Below are positions 42,894-55,589 of a stretch of DNA of 64,000 bases, piece after piece. How positions within the stretch are numbered: the first letter of the stretch is position 1; each line of letters opens with the position of its first letter. A program made the translations under genes and the position numbers. The notes under the pieces were generated by a model that saw only the letters and a program-made list of their open reading frames with translations, did no database searches and was not told the origin of the DNA. This DNA comes from Bryopsis sp. KO-2023 (Eukaryota; Chlorophyta; Ulvophyceae; Bryopsidales; Bryopsidaceae). Location: assembly GCA_030272585.1 (NCBI GenBank), contig BSYQ01000002.1:558001-622000 (forward strand). Direction: 5' to 3'.

Positions 42894-43014
42894 GAAGAAG
42901 AGGTTCGCCGTGAAAACCTGTGGGGCTTTGATTAAAGGACCAGATAGTTTTATTGTTGCAGGTGCTGGTGTTCCTCTTCAAAAGAGGGGTTTTTGTGACG
43001 CTCTTTTTTTAAAC

Positions 43015-43460
43015 CAGGGTTGCCAAAAACGTATTTTACTTTAATACGTCGACAATATTATTCGGGTATTATACGTTCAAGGTATTTAATACGAGAAAAA
43101 TACGCCAAAAATACGTGAATTCAAATGTTGAAATAGAGACGCACAATGTCAAAAACCAGTTTTAAAATAGACTCCACACACAACCAAACACAAAGAACGC
43201 GACGACACTTAATAACAGTTCGAGGTGGTACCTACAGTTTCTACACAATATCACCATCGACTTTTTCCAATGACCCGAGGCGTTGAAAAAAGTCGCTGGC
43301 TCGAAAAAATCGACTTTTTTCAACGCCTTGGGTCACTCTGTCTCGATATCAAGGTGTCACGTGATAGAATTCGCGTATTTTATCCGTATAATACGTTTGA
43401 CTATTTATACGCGTATAAACGTATCAAACTCGAGTTTTATACGCGTATTTTGCAACCCTG
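43015..43460. mobile_element. hAT-type MITE with perfect 8-base target duplication
   Basis: 446 bases with terminal inverted repeats CAGGGTTGCCAAAAACG / CAGGGTTGCAAAATACG and TTTTAAAC on both sides (43007-43014 and 43461-43468). Eight-base duplications and CAGGG termini are typical of hAT elements. The interior is rich in ATACG words and contains a near-perfect hairpin (25-base arms at 43271-43295 and 43312-43336). No coding capacity. It lies just downstream of SKP1. Confidence 0.88.
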
Positions 43461-43739
43461 TTTTAAACAGACATTGGCCAGGACATTCCCTGTCTTCGAA
43501 CAAACATGGTGTGGGAGATGTTTCAGGTGGCTCAAAAAACGACCTCGTTTATCAGCATGGCTGAGTCTTTCGGTCAAAGACAACTCCTCAAAGACGGCGT
43601 CCCCCTTCTGGTGGCGGGTCAGCTTCCATCAAAAGCTCAGATGCACCCCAGCCACTGGATACTTCAACTCCACTAAAACACTGCACAAGATTTTCAGGAA
43701 ACCACCAATGTATTGCGAGCCTTTTTCCTTAATTCCGCG

Positions 43740-45640
43740 TTATCCAATACTGTAGCTTTGTAGTCCTGATGTTGAGTGTTCTGTTTGCTGTCTCTTGTAT
43801 TGCAGAATCTGTTGTTCGATGCCAAAGTCTGACCCTTCTTTGTGGGGTGTGGGAACCAGATCAGCGTGTGTTGCTGGTAGTTAACTGGCCAGCAGTGTCT
43901 TAATAACCTCTCGAAAGACGGCTTATCATGAAAGTGGCGGCGCAACCAAACTTAAAAACTGGGTTCGAGCCATGTGAATTGGACTTTCAGACTCCTTTCA
44001 GAACTCCACATATTTGGCAGAAAGCATCTATAAACACAATAATTTTCATGGGAAGGAAGTTGTAAAGGTTTATTTTCTCAGCACTTCACTCTTATAGATA
44101 TAGCAAACAGGCTTTTTTAATGTGTAATTACAAAACAGAATTTCCTGTCAACAGTGACTTTTGGGTGATTTTTGTGCAAGGTTAATTACCAAATCGATTG
44201 ACTTGTGAGGTCCGACTGTCCGGTCATGATCATGAAGTGATTGCTCACTTTTCTCGAATCTTTTTTCTTTAAATATAGAACCCCTCCCATACCCCTCCCC
44301 CCCCCCAAAAAAAAACACCTCATACTAGCTCCCCCAGCCGCCGAAAAATCCAAGGCGACCCAAATCCCGGTGGGGGAAGTACTCCGTGTCCTCGAACAAA
44401 CGCATCCACAAAGTCAACTATTCGAGGGACCTCAGCCCCGTGTTGTACAAGACCTGCAATAAAAAAACTCCAAGTTATCGAAACAAACGGGATCCCTGAA
44501 CCTTCCGCATTCATTGCAAACCCTGGCTTACAAACTACACAATCACGATGCGCCCTCATCCCGATCTCATCCCAAGCTGCAAAGTCAGGCTATCTTTCAA
44601 AAACACATCAAGTCGCGTGCAATCATAACAGTTGGTCACCTTGCATTGTCTGCAAGAGCTCCTGTAAAGTTCCCATGTCTCGGAAGATGTGATCCGGAAA
44701 CAGGAACACTCCAGTCCCAAGATCTCGGCCCAAAACACCGCCCATCAGCCCTCCGCGCGAAACCATCATCTCGTGATTGTCAATGAATACCAGTGTTGCG
44801 GCGCCAAAAAACATTGCTATAGCCCGGGGGCTATTACCCTCAATCCAAAACCCCTACACAACACAAAACCAGCAACACAATGTTGTTATTGTCCAGTCGT
44901 TTCACATGTTTCAAGACTTTTTCAAACTATGCCCAAAGCTCGCTTCACTCACGATTTCGACGGTGGCCTCCTGCAAGAAAACTGTCGACCAACTCCATCC
45001 GCGGTGAAGTCGATCATCAGCCAACTATATAAACAAACAAAAATTGTGAAACCAAATTTGCCCTCCACTTTTTGGGGTTAAAAACACTTCCTCAAAACAA
45101 CACCAGTGCTGTTACAGACGCCTGGCTGGAGTGACCAGTGCATTTCGAAAATACAGAGCTTTTTCCCTCCTGACCTCACCTCTACCACCTCGTCGGGCGG
45201 CGCGACATACTTAACGATTGCTATGGACTCATTCGCACTGTCGGAGCGGCTCGCGGCCAACTCTGCTCTGGGCAGTGGGGGAACGCAGGGCTGCAAGTAA
45301 CCCCTTCTTCTTTGACGCCATATCCACCACGACCCGACAGCCAAACCAAGAGATCCCAAGGCGCACGCAGAAACCAGTGCGATTTTGCTCACCATCGTTG
45401 CTGTGTGTATAGAGAGTCTGCGCAAAAACTGGTAAAACTTCGTTTGACCTCCCCACGATATACCAGTGGGTCTAGCCGAATGCCGTTATTTGTGGTTGGC
45501 CGAGAGCACTGTTGGTGAACTGTTGGTTGGTGCCTTGAACTAAGCAACAAAAGACGCCACCGTTTCGCAGCTTTTATCGGTTTCTAAGTGTTCGGAGAGA
45601 AGATAATTCCAACGAGCTCGCTTCGAGCAAACGTAATCAG
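43740..45640. repeat. Left copy of a direct segmental duplication
   Basis: It matches 55590-56790 in the same orientation (for example GGCTTATCATGAAAGTGGCG, CAGACTCCTTTCAGAACTCC). The right copy lacks about 0.65 kb that here contains the middle exons of the gene at 44320-45395. The stretch 43470-44320 holds no supported gene. Confidence 0.8.
44320..45395 (-). CDS. Membrane-anchored protein of unknown family, four exons
   Basis: Exons 45395-45180, 45024-44953, 44853-44640 and 44576-44320, in phase, donors GTGAGG, GTGAGT and GTGACC; 252 residues. It starts MVSKIALVSACALGSLGLAV, a signal anchor or signal peptide, then an Arg-rich stretch (RQRRR). Later parts read HRGWSWSTVFLQEATVEI, NHEMMVSRGGLMGGVLGRDL, HRDCVVC, and the end HGVLPPPGFGSPWIFRRLGE. 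A further intron may lie inside exon 4 (acceptor-like TTTTTTTATTGCAG), in phase either way. The ATG chosen is the one kept in the duplicate at 56547. No known family recognised. Decayed copies lie at 56110-56547 and 4360-4485. Confidence 0.6.
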
Positions 45641-48600
45641 GGCCGCAGGCGGCTCGATCATCGTTATTGGGCACCTGTGGAAAGTTTTTTTAGCATCTGT
45701 CAGCTTTAAAGCTTTAAAGCTCCTTGCAGAACTGCAAGGGGCACTAGTGCTGACGATTGAGACTGGAAGTAAATCGTGATCATGTGGATTGGTCCCTGAT
45801 CTATGATTCGATCGACACGTCGCAACCTAGGCCAGACCTGGCCGGTTCTGTTGCCTTTTTTGTTTGAGATATTTTATACCACAGTCAACTTCCAACACAA
45901 TCTTGTTGGGGTTTTATGTTCCAACTTTTGTTTTACTTCTAGAAGAAAAACAGATCTGTTGGTTCCAAGTTACCAGTTTTTGTTGTTTCTTGGTCTGATC
46001 AAGTTGATATCAAACTGATTCAAACTGACAAACTGTACAATGTAAAATATAATGTGTTGCTCTTGTTGGGATAACAATGGTTGTTGAAAAAGAATATTCC
46101 TTCATTCGTTTTGATGCACAGATTTGCCCATACTTGACAGTCCTACTACAGGAAAATGTTTACACTAATGTTTTCACAAATTCCTTCTCAAAGAGCAATT
46201 CCTCAAAAACAATTTCCATCTGATCAGTATTCTTTTAATGTAACAATACTATTGTGGCAATAATTTACAGAATAACTTCTTGTTTTCTAAAATGAATGTG
46301 TGGGCACTGCTAAGACAAAATCACAGTGTGTACAAATAAACAAACATCGAATTTCATTGTGACGTTGAGATGCAACTCTCCTGTTTTTGAGCATATATGT
46401 GGTTGAGCCTCCGGTATCAATGTGTATTTCAGCGCTGGACAATTTCAGGGAAGTTGCCGCATACTGGCAAAAAACAAAACAAAAATGTAATTACCTGCAA
46501 AGATGCCATTCGGCATCTATTGGAGAAAATACAACAAAAAATAAAACAGAATATTGACGGGCACCAGCCTTTTGCTGTTTGATTTAAGGAACTGTTGTTT
46601 GGTACTTGGATGCGACAGGGACTGGTGTAGCGACTTTTACAGAAAAAATGGTATCCATACAGCTGACCACTCACTTCAAATACTCTTTTGGGTCAGATCT
46701 CCATCTGCCATACAGAATGACTAATATACCTTTCTACTTCAGATTCGGGGAAAGTCCCTGTTCTGTTTCAGCTCAATACAACAGAACCTAATTCATTTGT
46801 TGACATTGAAGCACTGGGATACAGTGATATAAGCTAGTCATGTGGGCTGTGTTTCTGCTTGTTCGACCAAGTGAAGGAGAGAAAATCTGATGAAAGGCAA
46901 AAGAGTACAGTGCTTTAATCCCCTGTTCAACAGAGGAGCAAACAGTAGGTGGGGGGGACTGTGTGGCCCCCTTGAGCTTGTTGTTGGAAACAGCAAATGG
47001 GGGAGGGCAGCAAACAGGCTCAGGAGAGAAAAAAAAGAAAGAAAAAAAAACAAGAAGAAAAGATATACCAAGAAAGAAGCCGGAACGAACACAGCAACAC
47101 TTCTGTTTTTGCACCATATTTGAACCAAAAAAAACTTTTTTTCACATGAGCATTCACTCCCTACACCCTCCCAAACCTAAAATGTTATTTAAACCCCAAA
47201 TATCCTTTTTTTTTCTTAAAATTCCCCACAACCTGCATGGGTTTCCCTTTGAAACTTTTGGTTCTTTTTCTTGGTGGGTAGAAAAAGCTCCATCTTGTGG
47301 TCTCGTTCCGTCAATCAAGTAAACGAGGGATTGGGAAAATACAAGCAAATACAAGCAGCAAGTTTTACAACAAGGACCGAGAAAGAAACCACGGCGATTC
47401 GAAAAATCGTGTGGGGCAGGTGAAAAAAGACTTGGAAGATTCTAATACGTAAGGAAACCACACATTCCACGACCAACCCCCCACTTCCACATCTCTCAAC
47501 AAGAAAACAACCTCACCAACCCACACCCACACCCACACCGATGTTGTTTTTTCTGGCAAAATTGCCATTAATGGCATCAATGGTGATCATGTGCTTGTCT
47601 ATCAGCTTTTCATGCCAACTCAAATATGTAATTTCCAGCTTATAGAATTTCTCGGTGTTGAAATGTGGAGTCGGGCAATCCACAAAAACTATGAAAAACA
47701 TGCTATAACATGGACTAGCTAGTCTTTTGCTGTAAAATGGAGCGGACCCGAATACTATGGATAGAAACAAATTAGCTCCATTGCATCAGGGACATCAGAG
47801 GATGGTTGACATTCTGTTGAGATTCGGAGCGGATAGAAATGCACAACATGCCTTCCTAGTATGCTGATTTGATTTTCGAATTGGAACGTCAAGGTCACCA
47901 TCTTTTCTCTAAAGACATTGTACAATTTTTTTTGTTTATTGAACGTGATCCTGAATTGGTTGCTGAGGAGAAGATGAGTTAGTGGATGAACAAAAGGACA
48001 GAAATTGAGCGGTCCCTTTGACTATCTGCCAGTGTTGAATCCCATGCTTTGCTCTGGTGCATTGTCCTCCCACCAGGGCAGGCCTGCTCGGTTTCCCGCC
48101 TGGCGCTTTGCCGGACACTTCACCCACTCCACCACAGACTCTTCAGAGAAGGTGCCAGAACAGACCCGCCCCTTGGAAAGGGTGCACCATCACCGCTCAG
48201 CAAAGGACCAAGGACACACATCTTCTATCCACGCTCAACAGTCCCCGCTTGGGTGATAAGCAGGCGCTACCCTGCTCAACATCCTATTGTACCAGTGTAG
48301 CGCATGTCATTTTCATGTTCTGGGTTGGACTTCGATCGCAGACGACAAAACCAAATGTCAGTTCTGCAAAGCTCCAACACACTGTGCGTGCCTGAGAACG
48401 AGGTGCAGAAACTACGTTCCAATCAAGAATTACTGACATCACCAAGCTGAGTGGACTGGGGGATTTTAAAGATGCAACCTTCCACACAGATGCTGCTGAA
48501 AAACGTTTTTCTCATCGTTTCTTTACACCAACAGCCTGAGAATTTCCCTCTTTCACGTCCAGCGTGACTATCTAAAAACACTTTAAAAAACTTTTACTAT

Positions 48601-49116
48601 CATCTGCGGCTTTGGCACGCTCAACTTAACTTTTCATCATTCATTCACGACAACAAAATTTATCCAGCTTCGAAAAGCATGTGTGATAGAAGCTTGACGA
48701 GCCATCCAATCTAAGCATCCCTTGGCTAAATTGGAGGGGGTCATGGGGGCCATGCAACGGCATGTATCAGAATATCATAAAAAACATAATGGAACTTTTT
48801 GGCAGTACCTCATACATTCTTCAACTTTCATTTCAAGGAGACAAAATCACCTACAGATACGAAGTGCAAATTGATCTGCTTCTGTGATAAACATCGAGGC
48901 TGAAGCGTCCTGCAAGTGGAGAAACATCCAAATAAAAAAAAAAAAAACTGAAATCAAAGCTAAAATGCCACATCTTCCCCATTGACAACTTTCATCAATT
49001 TGATTCCACAGAACTGGGAATAGAACAAAAGTTCTTTGGGTTGCTGATTTTCCATTTCACAAGCAAACTGGATTGTCTGGAAAGAGTTTTCTTCAAATAT
49101 ACCCAGTTGATTTGGC
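45640..49116. other. Long stretch without a supported gene
   Basis: AT-rich DNA (45.8-46.8 kb), purine-rich runs (46.95-47.1 kb), a CCCACA microsatellite (47515-47540) and overlapping open frames at 48.0-48.4 kb with no recognisable domain. GT-AG exons may be missed here. Confidence 0.4.
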
Positions 49117-52100
49117 TCAAAGGTCACGATTGTTGACCACAATCTGTGAAACACCCGAGTTTCTAGCCACAAATGACGCATAACACTGAACCGCAGTGGC
49201 TTGACAAACTTCCTAAAAATATGTGGCATGAAAATATATCCTCAACCCCAGCGTGCAAAACTTACCGCAGAGCACGCCGTGGTGCAAGAAGTCACTGCAG
49301 AAGCCGGACAATTTTGAGTGCAGGCCGTAAGGCAAAGGTTAAGTGGTGGGGGTGCAGGGGTAGATGGTGGTGGAGCCGGGGTAGCTGGTGGAGGTGTTGG
49401 CGTAGCTGGTGGAGGTGTTGGCGTAGCTGGTGGTGGAGCTGGGGTCGCTGGTGGTGGAGCAGGGGTAGCTGGTGGTGGAGCAGGAGTGGATGGTGGGGGT
49501 GCAGGAGTGGATGGTGGGGGAGGAGCCGGAGTTTCTGGAGGCGGTGGTGCCGGAGTTGCCGGTGGGGGAGGAGCTGGAGTGGATAGGGGTGGTGGTGCCG
49601 GAGTTGCTGGTGGGGGAGGAGCTGGAGTGGCAGGTGGGGGAGGTGCCGGAGTTGCTGGTGGCGGAGGAGCTGGAGTGCTTGGAGGTGGAGGAGCTGGAGT
49701 GGCTTGAGGCGGCGGTGCCGGAGTTGCCGGTGGGGGAGGAGCTGGCGTGCTTGGAGGTGGAGGAGCTGGAGTGGCTGGAGGCGGCGATGCCGGAGTTGCT
49801 GGTGGGGGAGGAGCTGGAGTGGATGGGGGTGGTGGAGCTGGAGTGGCTGGTGGTGGAGGAGCTGGAGTTGCTGGAGGTGGAGGAGCCGGAGTTGCTGGTG
49901 GGGGAGGTGACGGAGTTGCCGGTGGGGGAGGAGCTGGCGTGCTTGGAGGTGGAGGAGCTGGAGTGGATGGGGGTGGAGGAGCTGGAGTGGCTGGGGGGGG
50001 AGGAGCTGGACTGGCAGGTGGGGGAGGTGCCGGAGTTGCTGGTGGGGGAGGAGCCGGAGTTGCTGGTGGCGGAGGAGCTGGAGTGGCAGGTGGGGGAGGT
50101 GCCGGAGTTGCTGGTGGCGGAGGAGCTGGAGTGGCAGGTGGGGGAGGTGCCGGAGTTGCTGGTGGCGGAGGAGCTGGCGTGCTTGGAGGTGGAGGAGCTG
50201 GAGTGGATGGGGGTGGAGGAGCTGGAGTGGCTGGTAGGGGAGGAGCCGGAGTTGCTGGTGGGGGAGGAGCTGGAGTGGTAGGTGGGGGAGGTGCCGGAGT
50301 TGCTGGTGGGGGAGGAGCTGGCGTGCTTGGAGGTGGAGGAGCTGGAGTGGATGGGGGTGGAGGAGCTGGAGTGGTTGGTAGGGGAGGAGCCGGAGTTGCT
50401 GGTGGGGGAGGAGCTGGACTGGCAGGTGGGGGAGGTGCCGGAGTTGCTGGTGGGGGAAGAGCCGGAGTTGCTGGCGGGGGAGGAGCCGGAGTTGCTGGTG
50501 GCGGAGGAGCTGGAGTGGCAGGTGGGGGAGGTGCCGGAGTTGCTGGTGGGGGAGGTACCGGAGTTGCTGGTGGGGGAGGAGCTGGCGTGCTTGGAGGTGG
50601 AGGAGCTGGAGTGGATGGGGGTGGAGGAGCTGGAGTGGCTGGTAGGGGAGGAGCCGGAGTTGCTGGTGGGGGAGGAGCTGGAGTGGTAGGTGGGGGAGGA
50701 GCTGGAGTCGATGGTGGTGGAGCCGGGGCGGATAGTGGAGGAGTAGGGGTGGAAGGTGGGGGTGCGTCTCTGAGAGTCTCAAGAAGGGTACTGGATTCTG
50801 TACCTTAATATTCATGACAAGAAGATAACCGACCCTCAGACCTCTAATTAAGCATGGAAAAGGCACCATGTGTTGCAGGGACTTGAAGTTATGATTTTGA
50901 GTTTTTTTGGAAGACATACTCTTCTGCAATTAAAGCAAGTTCACTCTTCGATGATATATTTCAGGCTGTGGAAATCCCCAGCGACAGCCAACCTGCAGCT
51001 CGTGTCACAGAATCTTGCACCGCAGCTCGTAGAGCTTGAACATCTTAGGCCAAGAAAAACACACACAGTCAGCCACACAAAACCTAAGTTTGACCGTGTT
51101 CTTTCTCACACCTCCGGCCCAGAAATCCTGCATTGGTTTCTCTGGAATATGGTTCATCAATTTCTTCAAATCAATCTTACCACCAGTGCTATCATCATCG
51201 CCGCCACCACGTTGGGTAATGCCTATCACCAAGAGCAAAAAGATAAGCTACACTGTAGGAGAAACATCGGGGGGGGGGGGTCAAACGAAGGAAAAAGATA
51301 TTTCAGGTGGCAGCCCACGGGCGGGTTAGCTACGGGTTAGCCCCCCCCCCCCCCCACACACACACAATCAATCACACACATGTAAGAGAAATCCAGACTG
51401 TGCCGAAGTTTACCTTTGATTCTCTGCAGAACAGCTGTCGAAGAACCCTCGCTGTCTGCAACAGGCCACAAGGGAAATCAGCAAGGAACGACATCTAAAC
51501 CCTTGTGTACGGAAATCATCAGAAACGGTGACCCCATAACAAAATTTCAATTGGAGGAAAGACAAAAACTGTGGAAGGCTTCCCTGTTCTGCACCCCCAC
51601 TAGACTGATCTTCAAACTGCTACCTACACTGGCCGGCTGGTAGTTTGGGTCCTCTCAAACATTCAAACATATCAAGCTTTGGCACATGCATGTGCAGTTT
51701 GACAACCACACTGTAACTTACTTGGGTCATTTTGCCTGTTTCTAGAGCGTTGCAAGGCACTGATCAAATTTCCAAGGTTGCCCTGTGTACCAGTAAGCCG
51801 GTCCAAGCGCTGGTTTATGCCACTGTTCTGATTAGCATTGCCTCCATTGCCCAAACCATTGCCTTGATTTCCTAGACCTCGATTACCCAGACCATTGCCT
51901 TGATTGCCTTGATTGCCTTGATTGCCTTGATTTCCTTGATTGCCTTGATTGCCTTGATTGCCTTGTTTGCCTTCATTTCCTTGATTGCCTTGTTTGCCTT
52001 GTTTGCCTTGTTGCTGTTGGTTCCCCAAAGCCTGCCACGGGCCATCATCGTCATAATTCAGCTGTATCTCCTTGCTGTCATCAAGAGGCGAATGCCCTGA

Positions 52101-52706
52101 TACGCCTGTGGTTACCCCCCCAGAACTGAATGGTCAGGATCAGAGGAGAAGACTCCCTCCCCAGATTGGGGATCGTCACACTCAGGAAATAGTGTCGTAC
52201 ATTTATGCCTCTCAGCACTAAATCGTGCCATGGGAAATGTGCAGGCGTTGAAAAATCGCCCTGGAGACGTTTCTGCGTTCTCCAAGGCTTTCTTGCCGAA
52301 AATCGTCAGGAGCTCCCTCCGTTAACTACTCCAGCTCTTTACCCTATGTCGACGGGGTTCGTTACAAGGAACAAACACTGCTGCTCCGTGCTTGCCTTTC
52401 GTGACCTTATATCACGTAGCGTCGGGCACGTTCTGCCGGAGGGAAGAGCGTGGGGGAGGAGGGTTTTTTGTGCACGAAGGTTTCCGAAGGATCATATACC
52501 GAGCGTGGTGCGCGAGTCCGTTACGCCTCAGAGGGGTGCCAGCCACTGAAGGATCCCCTTGTCCGGGGGGCGCGGGGACAGAACGAGAAAAAAAAACAGG
52601 AACCCTGTCAGAAAGTTTCCATGCCTGTGCATTCCACAGCCTTACCCGAGTTAGCGGCGAGCAACACGGCAAGCGCTAGCGAGAGCGCGGAGCGGTTGGC
52701 CCTCAT
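49117..52706 (-). CDS. Secreted Gly/Asn/Gln- and Pro-rich extracellular-matrix-type protein, seven exons
   Basis: Exons 52706-52646, 52096-51722, 51455-51414, 51222-51112, 51043-50993, 50797-49266 and 49212-49117. Every junction is GT...AG and every phase agrees, giving 755 residues. Exon 1 is a signal peptide (MRANRSALSLALAVLLAANS). Exon 2 has an acidic segment and GNQ/GKQ repeats. Exons 3-5 encode a small unique domain (KIDLKKLMNHIPEKPMQDFW). Exon 6 is a Pro-rich repeat of about 470 residues (PPPPATPAPPPPSTPAP). Exons 6-7 end in a Cys-rich tail (LCLTACTQNCPASAVTSCTT). Such Pro/Ser/Thr-rich secreted proteins are typically glycosylated cell-wall or matrix components in algae and plants; that role is inferred. 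The Pro-rich frame contains no ATG, so it is easily overlooked; long frames in the other readings are shadows. Confidence 0.75.
49330..50770 (-). repeat. Pro-rich coding repeat array
   Basis: Imperfect 24-27-base units (plus strand GGTGGGGGAGGAGCTGGAGT types) over about 1.4 kb in exon 6 of the secreted protein. Higher-order copies are visible: blocks of about 350 bases recur. Length variation between alleles is likely. Confidence 0.9.
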
Positions 52707-54592
52707 CTTCCCTCTTGCTTTTTCCCCAAGCGCTCGTGGAAATGTGTAGACGACGAGCTGCCTCCGCTCCTTGTTGCCCGTCGTTTCCTTGCAACCAGCG
52801 CCTGTTGCTTTTTCGTGCAAAACAAGACGAGGTCGTGCTAGCCCGGCCCTGTTTACCCGTCGTTTCTCCGACGACTATGCACTTCACCATACATACACCT
52901 CCATGACCTCTTCAGTCATGCGTCGGTCATGGAGCTGCGAGCGTCCAGGGAAAATCCAAATGCAATGGTTCGGCCGTTCCGCTCCACAGGATATTACTCC
53001 CAGGAGCTCAACGATCGAGGGGGCTCGCACGTGCCGCCGCGCCGCGTCCGACTTGCCAGTAGAGCGGCTCCTGTGTTTTACACAGTTAATTACGGGAACC
53101 CCACGTGTTACCCTGTGAGTACACCGAGGCAACCCAGACAGGAAAAAAAAAAAATCGTAAAAGAGCTTGCACCTCGCCCCTTGAGGAGACCTCGTCGGAG
53201 AGAGAGACAGCACGCACTAAAAAGCGGTGTGGATCCTGCCCCCCGATACCCGAAACCGCCGGTCCTCACGCCCGGCTGTCGTATTTGTTGTGGTGGTTCG
53301 TTCAGCAAATCAATGCTTGCCGAATAAAAGTCTTCAGCACCCGGCATCTGAATTTTCTCAAGGATGACACAGAAACCATCTCAGTCCCACCTACCCTGGT
53401 AGCCAACAGCCTGAAAACACAACATCAGCACTTGTATGGAAACAAGACTGCGAATATCGTCAGCAAAAGAAGGTCTCACTCCTCTCTCTTTCCATCGAAA
53501 ACCTTGTCGGGCAGACCGTAAAAAACGCGTTGGGGGAACGAGCAAAGTTGGAGGCCGACTGAAGGTTTCGCCATTGGTGCTAGAGAACAAACGGCCGAAC
53601 GGCTTGCTGGATCAACTTGGTTTTCCTGTAGGAATAGCGAGGAGAAGCGACAAACAGGTCCGCAGGGGATGAAGTGGGGAGAAGAAGTACAAGTGGAACT
53701 TGTGCATCTTCAAGGTTCAAACTTGTATCTTGGTTATGCCGCTGTCCATTCTTTTCACCAGAAGACTTTAAGATTTTCTTTTGTCTTCGTTACTGGCGGC
53801 GGCACCACCCAGCACCCAGTTTTCCTCCGACCGAAGCGACCGCGACCGCCGCGACCGAAGCGCCGGCGCCCATCGCCGTGTTTTTTTTTTCGTTCAGTCT
53901 GACTCTGCAACATTTTGGACGCAGTCATCACAATTACTCAGCGCAACTCAGTCAGACGGAAATTTAGGGGTTTTTCGAGACGCTGCCGTTGCGGCTCCGC
54001 TTGTCATAGGAATATGTAAACAAGACCACTCCCATTTCACAGAATAATGCCGTGTGCGGCGACACGTCGGAAAAGTTACGTGTTTTCGAACGAACGCGCG
54101 AGCGAATCTGCAACCTGTTCGTTCGTTTTTTTTGAACGCAAATATTACGTGATTTGGAACGAACGTGCAAACTCGCAACCAAACCAAACCAGGGCCCCCC
54201 CTTATTTTCTGTGGATCTGCTATTTCTTTTGAGTTCGAGAAAGACATCATGTTTTAGCGTAGTTGCTTCAATGTTGAACGTCGGGCTCCTTTTTGCTTGT
54301 CGGTTGTGAGTCGTTCGTCGACCATTTTCGAAACAGGGGTTCAAAAAAAAACAAGTAATTTGATAAGGTCATGTTTGAACATCCAGCAGTACAGAATCCA
54401 GCAGTACAGTATATCCGTGGAGCTCGAGATCTTCCGCACGTCCTGGCCAATTGTGGAGCCGCCGCCGCCGCCGCACCATCTGAATCGAAACCGTCAGTGC
54501 TTCAGGTTTACTTTGCAGGTCGGTCTTCAACACAAGCGTGAGCCCTGTGCATGTGCAGAATCCAAACGACGTTTTCACTCTTCCCAAGCGCA
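52707..54592. other. Intergenic, divergent flank; no firm gene
   Basis: A plus-strand frame from ATG 52929 reads on to a donor-like GTGAGT at 53116 (before it: NYGNPTCYP) and could be a first exon, but nothing confirms it. Frames at 53.6-54.0 kb are Arg/Pro-rich and unsupported. Confidence 0.35.
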
Positions 54593-54856
54593 ATGTTAGA
54601 GCCGCAAGCTTTTTTCACCGGAATTCCTTTGGGCCTTGGTGCCAGGGATCTGAGCGACGGCAAGCAGCACAAGCAACACAACTCCGCTCCACGTTGGAGC
54701 GCGAAAGGCTGCGTTTTGAGGCGTTACGTGCATTCGCTGGGAGGGAAGGCGGTTGAGAAAGTTTTCCCGTCAGGGGAGCAAAGGGACAAGGAAGGGAGCT
54801 TCAATGTTGGACCTGCGTCAAGTACCAGAGGAGGTTGCGAGCCGCAGTATTGCTGA
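54593..54856 (+). CDS. Hypothetical 87-residue ORF
   Basis: ATG at 54593, stop TGA at 54856; starts MLEPQAFFTGIPLGLGARDL. No recognised domain, no duplicate for comparison. The codon pattern looks plausible but this may be chance. The region 54860-55580 shows no gene. Confidence 0.25.
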   Translation: MLEPQAFFTGIPLGLGARDLSDGKQHKQHNSAPRWSAKGCVLRRYVHSLGGKAVEKVFPSGEQRDKEGSFNVGPASSTRGGCEPQYC

Positions 54857-55589
54857 GGCAAGTCGCTCAGTGGAACGATGTTGGAGAGTGCCAACAAGAA
54901 AAACAAAATGGAACGGTTGTTTCGAATGACTGCTGAAAAAAGGCATGTCAGGTTGCCCTTGGATTAGAAGGTGTCGATCCAGCCTCAAGAGCACGAGCAA
55001 ACAAAGAAACAAATATATATTAGATATATATTGCGAACTGTGCGTGAAAATGAGTGGCAGGATTAAGCGCCTTTTTAAATAGCTTTCGTGTGCAACATAT
55101 GAAAGCTCTAAGGATTGGAGAGAAAAAAACAACTCCACTTTACAAAACATCCAATCAAGGCATCTTGCTCAGTCGAGGGAAAAAAATTCTTTGTGGGAAT
55201 CCCTTCCAGTCTCATGCCTTGCAGCAAGCAACCAAAGCCCGAATCGCTTTGAACTACTACTGCAAATAGGATCTTGCTCCGGCTGTGATTGTGGCAAATG
55301 ACAGGTGTAGTTATGACAAGGATTTGAGATGCAGGGGTGGGGTTGCTTTCCCTCCCTTCATGATTTTACCCAAGAAATTTTATAATCCTTTTTCAAATTT
55401 GTTTTAAGTCTCAATTGTGGGAGACTGATGGTCTATACCAGAAAAATTTGACAGCACCCACAACTAAAAAAATCAACACAATAAAGCCTCAACGTTGCAA
55501 AAATGTCATCATTTTCCCCACCCCATCCCCACAAAAAATACAATATGTATACGGTGCACAAAAAAAAAATGCCATCAATGTCAGACCCA

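Noticed and set aside
49747-50808. Plus-strand 353-codon Gly/Ala/Val-rich ORF (GGGGAGVAGG repeats)
   Set aside because: It is the complement of the Pro-rich exon of the minus-strand gene, whose signal peptide, introns and phases give independent support.
49292-50929. Minus-strand 545-codon Leu/His/Pro-rich ORF
   Set aside because: A shifted reading of the same repeat; it does not connect to neighbouring exons, whereas the Pro-rich frame does.
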